A program made the position numbers and the translations under genes. This document shows positions 45,721 to 58,071 of a stretch of 64,000 nucleotides of DNA, in pieces. This DNA is from Siphonodentalium dalli. Its lineage: Eukaryota > Mollusca > Scaphopoda > Gadilida > Siphonodentaliidae. Within the stretch, counting starts at the first letter, position 1; each line of letters starts with the position of its first letter. The notes under the pieces were generated by a model, which was given only the letters and a program-made list of their open reading frames with translations, made no database searches and was not told the DNA's origin. The DNA is taken from assembly GCA_032622095.1 (NCBI GenBank), contig CP136067.1:134667990-134731989 (forward strand). Direction: 5' to 3'.

Positions 45721-47371
45721 TTCGGATCTTTTTTCTTATTCGTAGCCAACGCCACAAAAGTCACATCTTAAGCGGACGTGGGCTCACCAACATTTTTTAT
45801 TTCATAACTTGTATACGTAAATGGGCCACAGTCATCCTTATACATGGGATGTTATTAGTGGGGCGGATAGATGAAAATTTGTGCATGTTCTGGTAAAAGT
45901 GCAACATTTGGCACACATCTGAAACACATGAATAGTAACTTTGGATATCATGCCAAGCTGGAAATTTGTCATGGTTGACATGGCAACCATTTTAGTGAAA
46001 ACGGTTGTTTTCCTCCCATTCTAAGCCATTGTAAAGTACGGTTGACCAGTAACTGCGAGAAACACTGCTATGTTGGTCGGACATGTATCAGACTGTATAC
46101 CCGTTGACAACATTATCTTATATATGATGGGTAAATTCAAAATAGCGGATTAAATGGCAGCCATTTGAGCGAAATTGCAGTTCTTAAATACTATAAGTTA
46201 TGTATTGCCTGTATCCCAATTGTGGTGGAATGCGTGTACATTTCTTTTATTTCAAACATGAAAATTGCATAGACAAAACACCAATCAATGACTCCCGGCT
46301 ATGGGTCATGTGTCAAGAAAAAACCTGTTTCCATGTCAACGATATCATATATGCACATACTAATCAGCTAATATTTTGTTCCAATGACCATTAATTAGGC
46401 AACACAACAAGCATCTTCGTGATACAAAATTATTTCAGTATTGATTCTTAAACTTTACCCATTCATTGCATATATATATATACTACTAGTTATTGAAGGA
46501 TTGAGAAACTATGCTCGCATTTTATTTAGTGTACTCCTTGACAACCGTTTGTATAGAACTGATTACTCTCCTTTAACCGTTAAAGAGTGTTCAATGTAAA
46601 TTTCTATAGGGACAGTCTGATACTCGAAAATATAGATATAGATTATTATATCTTAATTAGTTTTCGACATATTACTATCATGATCGGAGGAATATTTAAA
46701 AATATATGAATATTAGAATTGAACTTAATCTTGGCATTTAAGTGCCCATGTATATGACATTGAAGCCAGTTACCGAATAACAGCGGTGCTGTAGCTCACC
46801 AGCTAAAAGCCTTCCGACGTACATCAGAAGAGCGCACGTACAAATGTACTAGAGAACAAACCCGCTCTAATGTTCCTTCCTAGCGACCTGCGCATATGTG
46901 TTTTGTCTGTATACATCGTGTTGCATACAGCTAGGTCAAAATGTAACTGACACTATAATGAAACGACCATGCACGTAGAAAAGGTGACACCACCAGTGAC
47001 CCGAGAAATATATGATAACCTCACTTTGATCATTATTTTAAATGAAATCCAGATCTCACAAATAAACTAACGCCGGTATTCCATCTATTGATGTCTTGAT
47101 GTCTTCTAGCAGTATACATTGTTCACCAACAATGACTTTATATTTACGAAGATGCGCTCGAGCATATAATCTGAAATTTCGTAATGAACTGCATATCGTA
47201 GTTATGTGACATGCAGCTGCACCTATTTATTATGACGCAATTATACAAATGTTAAGCTTTCATAACAGTTTAGGTTGACAGTCAGGAATGCGGGTGCGCA
47301 TGTTGATCGGTACACAATAATATGAATCTTATGTGAGCCCCTCTCCCTGGAAACAGCTACTATAGTGAATA
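45721..47371. other. Unannotated centre of the inverted duplication
   Basis: 46610-46650 (TTTCTATAGGGACAGTCTGA then AATATAGATATAGAT) resembles the 5' edge of Helitron-like family C. A tRNA-like word TAGCTCACCAGC near 46793 has no B box. No gene supported. Confidence 0.4.
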
Positions 47372-49074
47372 CTAGCAGGGTTACCCGGCGTTGCCCAGAA
47401 TAAAGTGATGTGAAACCCTCTGTGGATATTTGGTGGGAATAGAGAATACTCTTGCTCTCAAAGTGTTACACGTATTCTCATAAATTGTATATCCAAATGG
47501 CATCGCAAAACACGATTCTTACACATGGAATATAAGTAGTGGCTCACCTTGTCAGGCCGGAGCGATTATTATTTTGTTTATCGCGTTTAATCCGTCCCAT
47601 CAATAAAGAAGTATTTATTTATTTTACAACTACGTATACTTCAGACGTTATAGCATGAATCATGAACATCATAAACACATTAGTTCGAAAAATTAAAAGA
47701 CGACAATTGTGTTTTACATAGAGATGTATCAATCTGATTCAATCAATCAATCTAGTTTATCATATCTTCATGAAGATACGGATGTTTTAAAGATATGTCC
47801 AGGTGCTCCTCTGTTCTGGCTAATCATTTTCAGTTTAAAAGAATTGATGTTATGCGGGTATAGCAACTACATGTGTCCGACACAGCGAGATGTTTAGTTG
47901 TTTATGTTAGGCGATAAGTCTGTTCTAAAAATGAAAGAAATCTTCTGTATTGGGCAGACATACCCTTGTCAGATGTCAATATTGGAGGATCCTGAAAAGT
48001 CATGTGCTACGGACTGCGTTTTCCTTTATCTCAGAAGTAACCATATTTGACTGCACACTGTGACCACTATTTTTGAACAGGCCTGCTCTACATTTCCATA
48101 TATCTTGGTAATTGTAACTTTTTTGTGTGGAAACTATATTGAATGCGACAGACTCAATCGTGTTATATTATATACATGATCCATTCTAATATGCAATCAT
48201 CTGACGATTCAAGGTCCCTCAGTTTGAATGAATATATGTATCTCTTAAATAGATTGATATAAATATACTTTTAATGCTTTCTTCTATGTATCTGTGTTGC
48301 TAGATCATTATAGGAATGCCCTGATTTCCATCCCCATATAAATATGACAGTTGAGAAGCTATAATTGTTCAAGTGACTTAATTCGGTCACCATTTGATTG
48401 TGAAATTGGAATGCCAAAAACTCCTTAGAACGATATGGAGATGGCCTGGGAGATGACTATATATAACTTTGTTGGATATCGGCGAATTGAACAATCTTAT
48501 AAATGCTGGTGAATCTCCTCTAGCCATCCATGACCCAAACTACCCCAAATGTGATTTAATTCATCATATCATTAGCGAAGAACGTGTATGAATTTGGTGG
48601 AATCAGTACTAAATATATGTGTATCAACTTTAGTGCAACTCCCCTCATGCATGACTTGAACCGCGCCACTTTTGTCACATTTAAACCACGTCTATTAGAC
48701 TCATGCATGCATCATATAATGGAGATGATTATATATAAGTGTGGTGGTAATCGGCAACTAAACAGATTCTTATCATAGTTATTACCCCCCCCCCCCCCCC
48801 CCCACCATCTCCCACCCAAACGGCACCAATTTCGCGTCTTTAAATAACACATTTATATTCCATGTATCACAGAGAAGAATAATATATCAATTTGGTTGAA
48901 ATCTGTGCTAAGATTAGCCCCTCCCCTGACACCAACAACATCACTTTATAAAATTTTAACCCGCACCATTATCTTACTCGTAAAAAGTTACCCCTGTTAG
49001 ACCGCCTTGGTGCCATCTCGATTGTACCCTTAAAGTTATATATAGAACACAGACAGATATTCGCAAATATTTGA
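47372..49074 (-). mobile_element. Helitron-like repeat, family C (copy 2)
   Basis: The + strand begins CTAGCAGGGTTACCCGGCGT at 47372, so the - strand ends GGGCAACGCCGGGTAACCC then TG CTAG and T. The other edge reads, on the - strand, TCAAATATTTGCGAATATCT then GTCTGTG. The body matches 15140-17645 in the same order. A C run of about 20 lies at 48784-48803. The hairpin before CTAG is imperfect, probably through mutation. Confidence 0.55.
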
Positions 49075-49545
49075 TTCATTGTATCATTTGAGAAGAACGT
49101 GTATGAGTTTGATGGTAATTGGCACTAAACATATTTTTATAAGTTTTTGGTGACCCTCCCGTCCCTATTTCGGACTCAAGTGGTGCCACTTTTGACATCA
49201 TTAAACCACACACTTAGACTCATTATAGAGATGAATATAGATAAAAATTTATGAAAATTGGCGAGTATACAAATTCGTATCCCTCTCCCCCAGAAGGCAC
49301 CAATTTGGCGCATTTAAACCACACGATTAGATTATTCGTATCACGGAGAAGAATATGTGTAAATCAGGTGGAAATCGGCGCTAAACATATTGTTTATCAA
49401 TGTTTGTGTCCCTCTAACCCTCTTGGCACCCCGACTCGAATGGCACCACTTTTGACATCTTTAAACCACACAATTAAACTCCTGATATCATGGAGATTAT
49501 TATTTGTAAGTTTGGTGCGAATCTTTCACTGACAATAGATTCAAA
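49075..49545 (-). repeat. Further family C modules
   Basis: Direct continuation of the internal modules (TCACGGAGAAGAATATGTGT, GGTGGAAATCGGCGCTAAAC, TTTAAACCACACAATTAAAC) beyond the presumed 5' edge. It is therefore part of a second, truncated copy. Confidence 0.55.
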
Positions 49546-49734
49546 AAAGATGTTTTTCCCCCAAATTGTAAGCTTGCATATAATTTCATTTCTGGCTAGT
49601 AATTTTTCATATTCTACATATCCATCCGTACATTTTTAAATATAATACGTGTTTGTGGTTGGCGGCATGATTTAATTCGAATAATAAGACCCTTCCATGT
49701 ATTACACTGCACCACTACATGGAGTGTTATTTAG

Positions 49735-50150
49735 ATAGCAGGATTCCAGTTTTCACTCGTTTTATTAATAGACAATGTTTTACCCTGGTAACCCCATAAC
49801 CTGCTTAATTCCACCGAATCTTTTCTATATCTATTAATTACATTCAAGACTTAAATTATTACTCGATAAAACTGGAAAATTATATAAAAGTATATGCATT
49901 GATTATAAATATCTTATTTGTGATGGATTCCAGATTTCTCTAATTTTTCACAAAAAAGGTGATTTTTACCCCAAAAACCAACCCTAAAACTATGAAGTAC
50001 CTGAGATTTATATTACAATCGGTGAACATGATCACCGTTTGTTGTTTAAATAAGTTCCCAACCAGAAATAGAGTGAAATATAATTCAGGCAGCTGGATTC
50101 CATTTTCCACTTTTTTATTTATGAAATAGCCTGTTTTACCAAAAAAATAA
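49735..50150 (-). repeat. Inner inverted pair, right member
   Basis: Reverse complement of 41640-42065; see that entry. The order of sub-blocks is preserved, so it is a true inverted duplication and not independent insertions of short repeats. Confidence 0.65.
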
Positions 50151-50339
50151 ACAATCGTACCTCACAAAAAGGCAAATCGGTATGCTATCCGCTCAATCGA
50201 GACGAACATTTTGATATGTGTTTCAGTTTGTTACTCTCCGACATGGTTGGACCGATTTTTTGCCGGTATCCGCTGCTCCACTATATGTATTCAATGGCTG
50301 GGATTCCGTTGAATACATGTGACTCACGTCAATGGGTGT

Positions 50340-51010
50340 GGAATAAATGCCTACATTGGGTGACTATTGTCACGGATGGGTGTATATGTATGCATATGTT
50401 GGGTGAATGTTGGGTGAATGTTAAAGGGACACACGGCACTCGCAGTGGGTGCAAGTTAAAACGACACACAAAAAAATTTTAAACTTCAAAATTTCAAAAA
50501 AAGATTAAACACTTACAAAACTTAATTTTTTTCAAAAATAAAAAAAAAATGTTAAAACTTCCTAAATTGAAAATAAATTGTAATTTAAAAAAACTTCAAA
50601 ATTATTTCCAAAAAAAAAAATTAACTTCAAATATTTCAATTTTTTTTAAATCTTTCAAATTGTTCACGAATTATGATAACATTTTACCAATTTAAAAACT
50701 TCAAATTTTCGGGCTCTTAATGTACCTTTTATCAATAAGTATATCTTGTATATCTTCTCTCCCACCCAAATATGAATATATAACGAAGACGGGAATAACA
50801 TTTTGATGAAGTTTATTGAAATTGAATCATTGTCTGAATCTTCGACCGTTAGATTTATTTCTAGGAGTTTCTTGAATTTTCTCATCACTTCATCCGCATC
50901 CCTAGTCCAAGTCTTCTTGTACTAAAACCAGCTAAGATATTGGGATGGCGATGCTGGCGTTTAGTCCAAGACCGCCCTATATGCTCGCTTATGACACGGC
51001 TTAAGCGTTA
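50340..51010 (+). repeat. Third copy of the inner end of the large arms
   Basis: 50340-50760 repeats the left arm's 40415-41280 in shortened form (CTACATTGGGTGACTATTGT, GTTAAAGGGACACACGGCAC, TTTTCGGGCTCTTAATGTAC). 50760-50910 then matches the reverse complement of about 53095-53200. 50905-51005 is the reverse complement of 52180-52265 (GCTAAGATATTGGGATGGCG). On the - strand a 74-residue frame (50664-50888) reads SSLYIHIWVGEKIYKIYLL, which recurs near 53140-53210. Confidence 0.7.
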
Positions 51011-52150
51011 GTGACCCGCTCAAATAAAACCACAATTATATGAAATAAAATATCACAATTGCGACAATAAACGGATATTTTTCGCAGAAGACATGCTATT
51101 TTATCTGAAACCCACATCAGTTGTGAATTTAAAACGGTAATTTAATGCGAAAAGAGACATTTACCTCAATGTTTACAATTTTTTAAAAGTATGCGAACTC
51201 GGTTGACCTCGCGAACTGTGTTCGGCATTTTCCGTTGAAAATATTCCGTAGATTTTGGACAACAACGCAAATTACGAAGAATTCTCCATTGTAATCGTAA
51301 TTATGTGTGTCAATAAATAAAATAATAAATAGATTAATTAAACATTGAAGATATAAATGTAATACATTAAATAAATTACGGGGAATTACAACCCTCTCAA
51401 AGTTTAAAACAGTGTAAACACAACGAGTATTAGAATAAATAATATGGTGCTACATTTCCCACATTTGGTGGACTTCGGCGAAATTAAGATATATACTAAG
51501 CGAACAGAGCAATATACTGCTCTTGTTAAGCACACAAAAAATCTGTATAAATTTGTATAAATTTTTAACCTTAAGTTTGAAAAGTCCCACTAAAACGGAA
51601 GAACTATATTTCGAAACTGTGTGATTCGGTTCTCCGATTATTTTATCAACACAAACGTCAAAATGCACATGGATGAAAATCACACGGATGGAAAGTCAGA
51701 CACAAGAGTTCTAATTTGCTCCAATTTTGACAAGTTGCTTGCGAAAATTGTCAACAAAACTACCGTTCTGATCCTCCATTATGTCATTAAGTTTTTAGTG
51801 CGGGGATTGTTCTGAAAGCACATAGAAAACTGGACTTTCGGGCGATCGGTTTTCGCCATTTTTGCGGAAAACCCGCGCTATATATAGAAACGGAAAGTAG
51901 AATTCTCAGAACAAACAGCGGATTATGCCGAACTTATTCGGACCACTTCGGCTTTCGGTTAAAACGTAAACAAACAGAGAAACAAATCGATGTTTATGGC
52001 AATCAACCGGAATATTCTATGTGTAATTTAACATTAAAGTTAGATTATTATACACCATTGTGACCATAAGATGTAAGCCTTTCCGATGTATATAGCATCA
52101 TGTATTGATGTGCTAGGTAAATAGAGTAAAATACACCACAGATTCCCGCC
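51011..52150. other. Unannotated sequence in the spacer
   Basis: No recognised motif. The longest frame is 77 residues on the - strand (51450-51683), without a domain. Confidence 0.4.
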
Positions 52151-52583
52151 ACAGATCGTGGGCGTAAGTCGTGTGGTAGGATTGGTATGCAAGCGGGCTT
52201 GGACTAAACGCCAGCATCGCCATCCCAATATCTTAGCTGGTTTTAGTACAAGAAGACTTGGACTACCGCATCCCATTCATTATTATATCCACTCGGCACT
52301 GTGGATGAATGTTAAAAGGACACAGAACAAAAATTTAAACTTCAAAATTTCAAAAAAAGATTAAAAACTTACAAAACTTTATTTTTTTCTCCAAAAATAA
52401 AAAAAATGTTAAAACTTTAAAAACTGATTTTTTTCAAAAAATTGAATTTTTTTATAATTTTTCAAAAAACAAAACAAAAACAAAAACAAAAACATACGAT
52501 TAACGCGGCGGGTGTATACGAAACCATATTCTCTCTTCTTTTCGCTGATATAAGGGCGATCGTTCTTCCAATAATTCGAGATA

Positions 52584-52844
52584 ATGCACGGCTGCCATTT
52601 ATGCAGAAAGATCTTATCGACGAACTACAATCTACAAAGACATAAGAATAATAAACACGGAGTTATGTCAGGATCGAAGAAAGATATATTCGGGCGATAC
52701 GAAGATGCTGCGTATAACCGAGAAACGGTTCTAGATTCGGACGAAGATGAACGGGAAACGTTATCAGATTCGGAGGATGATACTGTCGCCGGTAGTAGAG
52801 CGGTAATCGGCCGTCAGAAAGCTGCACGATGTGCGGCGAGATGA
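52584..52844 (+). CDS. Short frame with one C2H2 zinc finger and an acidic tail (element-borne, uncertain)
   Basis: The 86-residue frame starts MHGCHLCRKILSTNYNLQRH and continues with KNNKH, giving C-x2-C-x12-H-x4-H, a single classical C2H2 finger. A stretch rich in aspartate, glutamate and serine follows (LDSDEDERETLSDSEDD). It lies in the 50.2-53.2 kb block that interrupts the symmetry of the large inverted duplication, just outside the inner end of the right arm. Immediately downstream there is further charged, helix-like coding potential, but it is not assigned here. No polymerase, integrase, ATPase or capsid-like sequence was seen nearby, so the mobile-element family is unknown. The frame looks like a remnant of an element-encoded DNA-binding protein, not a host gene; expression is unproven. 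Confidence 0.45.
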   Translation: MHGCHLCRKILSTNYNLQRHKNNKHGVMSGSKKDIFGRYEDAAYNRETVLDSDEDERETLSDSEDDTVAGSRAVIGRQKAARCAAR

Positions 52845-53194
52845 GCACATTCAAAAGTATGTTGAAACGCGTCAACGATGATGCGGAAGCGGCGTAAGTG
52901 TGGTCTGATAAGGTTGATCAACTGATGGAAGAATATAGCATGTCGGAAGAAAAGGCTGAGGAAAAAGCTCAACGAGAATGCATCAACACAGAGTTTGATC
53001 TCTTTCTCAAAATTTACAGACGGTTGATGGAATACTAGCATCGATTGAAAACATACCCCATACATAACACTATCATGAAGAAAATGGTCAAATAATAATG
53101 AATGGGCTGCGGACGAAGCGATGAGAAATGATTAAATTCATATAAATTCATCAAAATGTTATTCTCGTCTTCGTTATATATTCATATTTGGGTG

Positions 53195-56100
53195 GGAGAG
53201 AAGATATACGAGAGATACTTATTGATAAAAGGTACATTAAGAGCCCGAAAATTTGAAGTTTTAAAATTGTGAACAATTTGAAAGATTTAAAACATTTAGA
53301 AATATTAGAATTTTTTTGTTTTTTGGAAATAATTTTGAAGTTTTTGGAAATTAAATTTTTTTTGTTTAATTTTTTAATTTTTGAACATTTAAATTTTGTT
53401 TCAATTTTTGAAATTTTTCCAAGTTTTTAAAGTTTTCTATTTTTTTTTTTTTTTTGAAAAAATTTAAGTTTTGTAAGTGTTTAATCTTTTTTGGAAATTT
53501 TGAAGTTTAAAATTTTGTTCTGTGTCCTTTTAACTTGCACCCACTGCGAGTGCCGTGTGTCCCTTTAACATTCATCCAAAGTGAGTGCCGAGTGTCCCTT
53601 TAAATTCACTTTATGTGTACCTCGTGTTGCTTTAACATTATCATACCGAAAGTGCCGTCCCTTTAACATTCACGCATTGCCAGCGCATTGTCTCCCTTTA
53701 ATATTCACATAGAATGCATCGTGTCCCTTTAACATAATATGCGGTAATACACCTATTAGGAATATAATTCAGGGCGAGGCTCCCCATTGTTCATCAATGA
53801 CATCACGTAATATACATAACATTACACCCCATAACGTAATATGGTAGAGATGCATATACATCACATATGCAACCATGATCATGCAACCATGACCACAGGG
53901 GCACTTCATATATACCCATACACCACCAAAGACCATCCAGCTATGCTCCAGGTATGCATGTACACTTCAACAATCATGATACAGTCATTCCATGTACACC
54001 TATATACATTGTACATAAGCATACAACCACGCCCTATATATGCATACACCCGCAGTCCCATACGTGATCATACAGCCAACATGTGCATACATATACACCC
54101 ATCCGTGACAATAGTCACCCAATGTAGGCATGTATAGCCTAAACCTACATACAAGGCTCGTCCTGATTGGTCAATATCATGTATTCCCATGGAGACACGA
54201 ACGTCGTTTTGTGGTACAATTCTAGGTGACACTCCACATTTTCAACAGGAATGGGCCCAAAAATAGGAGGCCCATAGATTCATTGAAATTTATCTGGATT
54301 ATGATCCCAAACCATATAGACAATATATATATGCCTGAAATTAGTACAGAATAGGCATTCAGAATTTGATACATAATTTCCAGAATATATAGGCTATCAA
54401 TAGTTATGGCCCTTGATCTTTTGATTAAAAATGTGATTTTTATTCAAAAAATGACCAAAATATTGCATTTTCATACCCAAGGGGCACGAATACCAGATTT
54501 GTCAAGCATGGTCACCTATGTTGGTCTAAAGGCCTCTGGCTTCCAACATCAATGTGAAAAAATTTCAAACTTTCGCCGTTAAAAATACCAAAAAATCAAT
54601 TTTTAATGCAAATGGCAAATTTTGGGTGCTAAAAAATGGACCCAGTATCTAGAGCCACTGTTTCGCAGAAAACGCTACTGCTGTCTATGGGTGGGGTCAA
54701 GGTCACTTGCACTTATTTTTTTCATCAGTCTAGAACACCTTCTAAAGTTACACAAATTCATATCCCACCTTGTCTTAATATACATACCACATGAATGGTG
54801 CCAGAAACCATTAGCACTTTATATCTATAAAATCACCCCTACTGATCATTCGAAACTATGGAGTGTCACCCTAGATATTCGGAATTGTACCACAAAAAAA
54901 TGTGATACAATCACTCAATCAGTGAAATTCTGCCAACGCATCAAACTTTCAGAAGTCAAATCACACGGGCATTGGTTAATGTCATGCCATAGACCGAAGA
55001 AAGAGACATAGAATGACTACCTACTGTACTATACTGAATACACCACTCCAATAACCATACACATAATGATTAATCCTTGTATAGCTAATCACCTCACACA
55101 TGACCATACAGTCACCCCTTGTATACATATACATCTCACCATGGACACACCACCCCATCACCGTATAGGCTACTCCTTCGCACCATTCATGACCATACAA
55201 TAACTCCCTGGCTACCATTTTGATATACACCATATAATTAAGTTGATTTTTTATGCTAATATGGTTTCACTCTGTTCCTTTTAGACATTCTGCCTTTTTC
55301 CGTTAAAATATATGGCCAGAGTCCCAAAAGACATTTTTGGCAAAAGTCCACACTAAAGTACATCATTTAAATGAATTAATCATGCCCCAGAAGGTACAGG
55401 GACAACGAGAATGAAACACGTAGTAGTCAGTGGATTAAGTAATATGGTTACTAACCAAGTGAGTTACAATTTGCTAACTCTTGGGAACAGAGAATACTAC
55501 TCGGGATATATGTAAAACAAAATTACCAAATGTGGTTGCCATTTTGGAAGCCATCTTGAGTAATGTTGTCTTAAAACACATTAGTGTGACGCATTTAAGA
55601 CAGACCAAAAACAATAAACATCTTTGATACCAAAGATAGTCCCATTTACTTGAATTAATGGTCCAGACTCGAAAAATAATTTTTTGCCAATTTTGATGTC
55701 AAGCTTGTGATATAAAAATCCAATAATTCTGGCAATGTCATTGGTTACATTATTAACACTTAACAAATGTGCATCAAAAATGCTAAAATTTAATGTAGAC
55801 AGCATAGCCAATTGTATTCGTCAATCACAACTTGTAAGCGATTACATGGCATGCTGGGGCAATATTTACCATTTTCCAGGTTTTGGCCGCCATTTTGGCA
55901 GCCATTTTCCGACAAAGTGACAATTTTTGTTGATTGAGTTCAAATATTCGTAATTAATTGTATGCCTCACTTAATTTGCACAGTTCTGTCAATTTCTTGT
56001 TAATATATGACTAGAATCCTAACGGTGATTTTCGGTGAAATGTCATACCGAGTTCTGTATAATCGAATTATTGAGGGATCGGAAGGGACTGGAATCACAC

Positions 56101-56891
56101 GAATGGCATATTTCATTGCTCTGATGATCAGTTAACACGAACAATACAAAATAAAGTCCCATCTCCAAACCAGTTCCATACAGCGAACCTGATCTAGAAG
56201 ATATTAGTGAAAAAACGTCAAATTTCCTCTTTCAGCTGCCATTTTGACGGCCGTCTTGGACGGGGAGTTCCAGTTTTACCCTACAAATGTCTCTCAGAGT
56301 CATACCTACCTATATGACTAATTTTAATTCGCATATTTCATGGTAGGATTAATTGCGATATTGAATAACTTATTTAATCACGAAACGCTCTTTAAATTTG
56401 GAAAACCCCTTAATAGAGGGGTTAAAGTTAAATTTCAGCGTGGCTCCATATCTAATATCAATAAGTGTGTGAATATGTACATGGGTGCAAAGTTTCATGC
56501 TTTAGTCACAATTTGAACAATTGCCTTGAAAATTTTACTGAATCTACTCCACTATACAGGCATGTGGCGGTGTCGGTGTGCCCTGGGCAGAGTACGAACG
56601 GGTATATATACTGTCGGTGTCGGTGTGTCCTGGGCAGAGTATAAACGAATATATATGTATATGTACATAAAGCACACGGTATATACGGGCATGTGGCGGT
56701 GTCGGTGTGCCCTGGGCAGAGTATAAACGAATATATATGTATATGGCACACACATATAGAGCTGGGTTCTGGGATACTTCAGCACACAGTAACCATACAT
56801 CTATACATATATATATTAAATATATATATACATATAGTATATATATATATATTAAATATATATATATACATATATATAGTACATATAAATA

Positions 56892-56933
<42 letters not shown>

Positions 56934-56990
56934 GTACATATAAATATAGCTATATATATATATATATATTATATATATATATATGACCAC
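53195..56990 (-). repeat. Right arm of the large inverted duplication
   Basis: Reverse complement of 37650-41280, including the TTAAAGGGACAC array (53525-53740), the frames at 54622-55011 and 55021-55811, and the CACACCGACACCG minisatellite (56560-56750). The outer end is a long TATATA tract (56800-56985). Compared with the left arm it lacks one CACACCGACACCG unit and has a few small indels. Confidence 0.85.
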
Positions 56991-57355
56991 AGGCCCCTAA
57001 CGCACAAAGGGGCCGCAGACCAATCCGACGCTGATGGTTTAAGGCTCTTGTGGGTAGCCTGTTCCAGCTAGTATTGTTATAAAATGAATGGACATTTCGT
57101 GAACTATTCTAAGTACCGGAGAGTTGTCGGTGTTTTGCGGTGATTCTTTGTGAGCCCTGATCAGTCGCCATGATTTATCTCGATTCATATTAATCCGTTC
57201 AACGCAAGTTCACCGTGGATCGAACGCCGCGGAAACCTTCACCGTGAATTCTGGTGTTCCACGGTGGGGTCACCCGGGATTGAGTGTTTTGTTTGTCGCA
57301 AACTATTTACGTACTGTATAGCAGTTATTACTAGCTTGTCTGTTTTTTTATGTAG
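56991..57355. other. End of intron 1, unique-looking sequence
   Basis: GC-richer than the arm next to it, with a pyrimidine-rich acceptor tract at the end. No repeat recognised. Confidence 0.4.
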
Positions 57356-57471
57356 ATTGATGACGCATTCGATGTTTCAAAACAGTTCTTCTGCCTCAAT
57401 ACGGAGACGAAAATGAAGTACAAACGACCTGATGACGGCTTCTATGGTTACGATCATATGGGCCGAGAACA
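57356..57471 (+). CDS. 2-oxoglutarate/Fe(II)-dependent oxygenase, exon 2
   Basis: A pyrimidine-rich acceptor (TTTTTTTATGTAG) precedes IDDAFDVSKQFFCLNTETKM, and KYKRPDDGFYGYDHMGRE follows. The donor is GTGAGT. Joined to exon 1 it gives NHGIKQPL-IDDAFDVSKQFF, the normal DIOX_N order (NHGI..xLIDxxFxxSKxFF.LP.E.K). The exon is 116 bp and the intron after it is phase 2; the split codon CA/G encodes glutamine. GFxGY corresponds to the family's 'GYxxxxxE' segment. Intron 2 is short (533 bp) compared with the giant intron 1. Confidence 0.85.
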
Positions 57472-58004
57472 GTGAGTGTTTATGTGACTTTATCGAAAAT
57501 ATTCAGCTACAACGCATGTACATGTACATCGTCGAGTTCATTCGAAAATATTCCATGGCCACTTAATGTGTAACTATGCCATCCAATCTCCAAGTCTTTG
57601 TATTCTGTTGTAGAAATAAAATATGTTTAGTGAAATCAATTCTTCTTACCACGTGCATTTCACACAACTTTCAAATGGAATTAGTGGCACCGAAAACGAG
57701 ACTGCTTTGTATGTATAACACAGGAGCGCCGTGAAACGAAATTCACTCAGTGCGATTCTAGAAGAGTCTGTGATTCTTTTAGAAAATGGCATGGGATCAT
57801 TATAGGAGCACCACGTGATACTCTATATAAGGTTGCACACACCATGAATGCATGCAACGAGCGATATAAAGGGAAAATCAATATACACAGCCGGATTTGA
57901 ACCCCAACGGTGTGCGTCGAAGGCGTCGTTCATATATAGGGTAATCGACAAAAGCTGTTCTCACTATAATATAATGTTCCCCGTCCAATATTCTTTGTTT
58001 CCAG

Positions 58005-58071
58005 GCTAAATCCGGATAAATCCACCGGAGATGAGAAAGAAGCGCTCTCTATCAATTTTGGTAAAGATTTT
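58005..58071 (+). CDS. 2-oxoglutarate/Fe(II)-dependent oxygenase, exon 3
   Basis: The acceptor TTTGTTTCCAG opens the exon. The first G completes the split codon and the frame then reads LNPDKSTGDEKEALSINFG plus KDF, ending at a GTAAGT donor in phase 0. The segment matches the family's region where 'D.KE.F.xG' leads towards the W.P motif (here in exon 4). Length is 67 bp. The frame is compatible with both neighbours only in this phase, which supports the splice choices. Confidence 0.8.

Larger units (their letters stand above)
27674..57355 (+). other. Giant intron 1 of the oxygenase gene
   Basis: Bounded by GTAAGT at 27674 and ...TATGTAG at 57351-57355, phase 0. About 29.7 kb, mostly repeats: two Helitron-like clusters, a satellite-like array and the large inverted duplication. 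The boundaries are inferred from protein-family continuity, not from transcript data. Confidence 0.75.

Noticed and set aside
46786-46880. tRNA-like word TAGCTCACCAGC
   Set aside because: No B box at the right distance and no cloverleaf.
56544-56990. 148-residue tyrosine/isoleucine frame
   Set aside because: Translation of a TATATA microsatellite.
37650-56990. Assigning the large inverted duplication to a Polinton or similar virus-like element
   Set aside because: Size and long inverted ends would fit, but no polymerase, integrase, ATPase, protease or capsid-like sequence was seen and no target duplication can be read in the TATATA edges.
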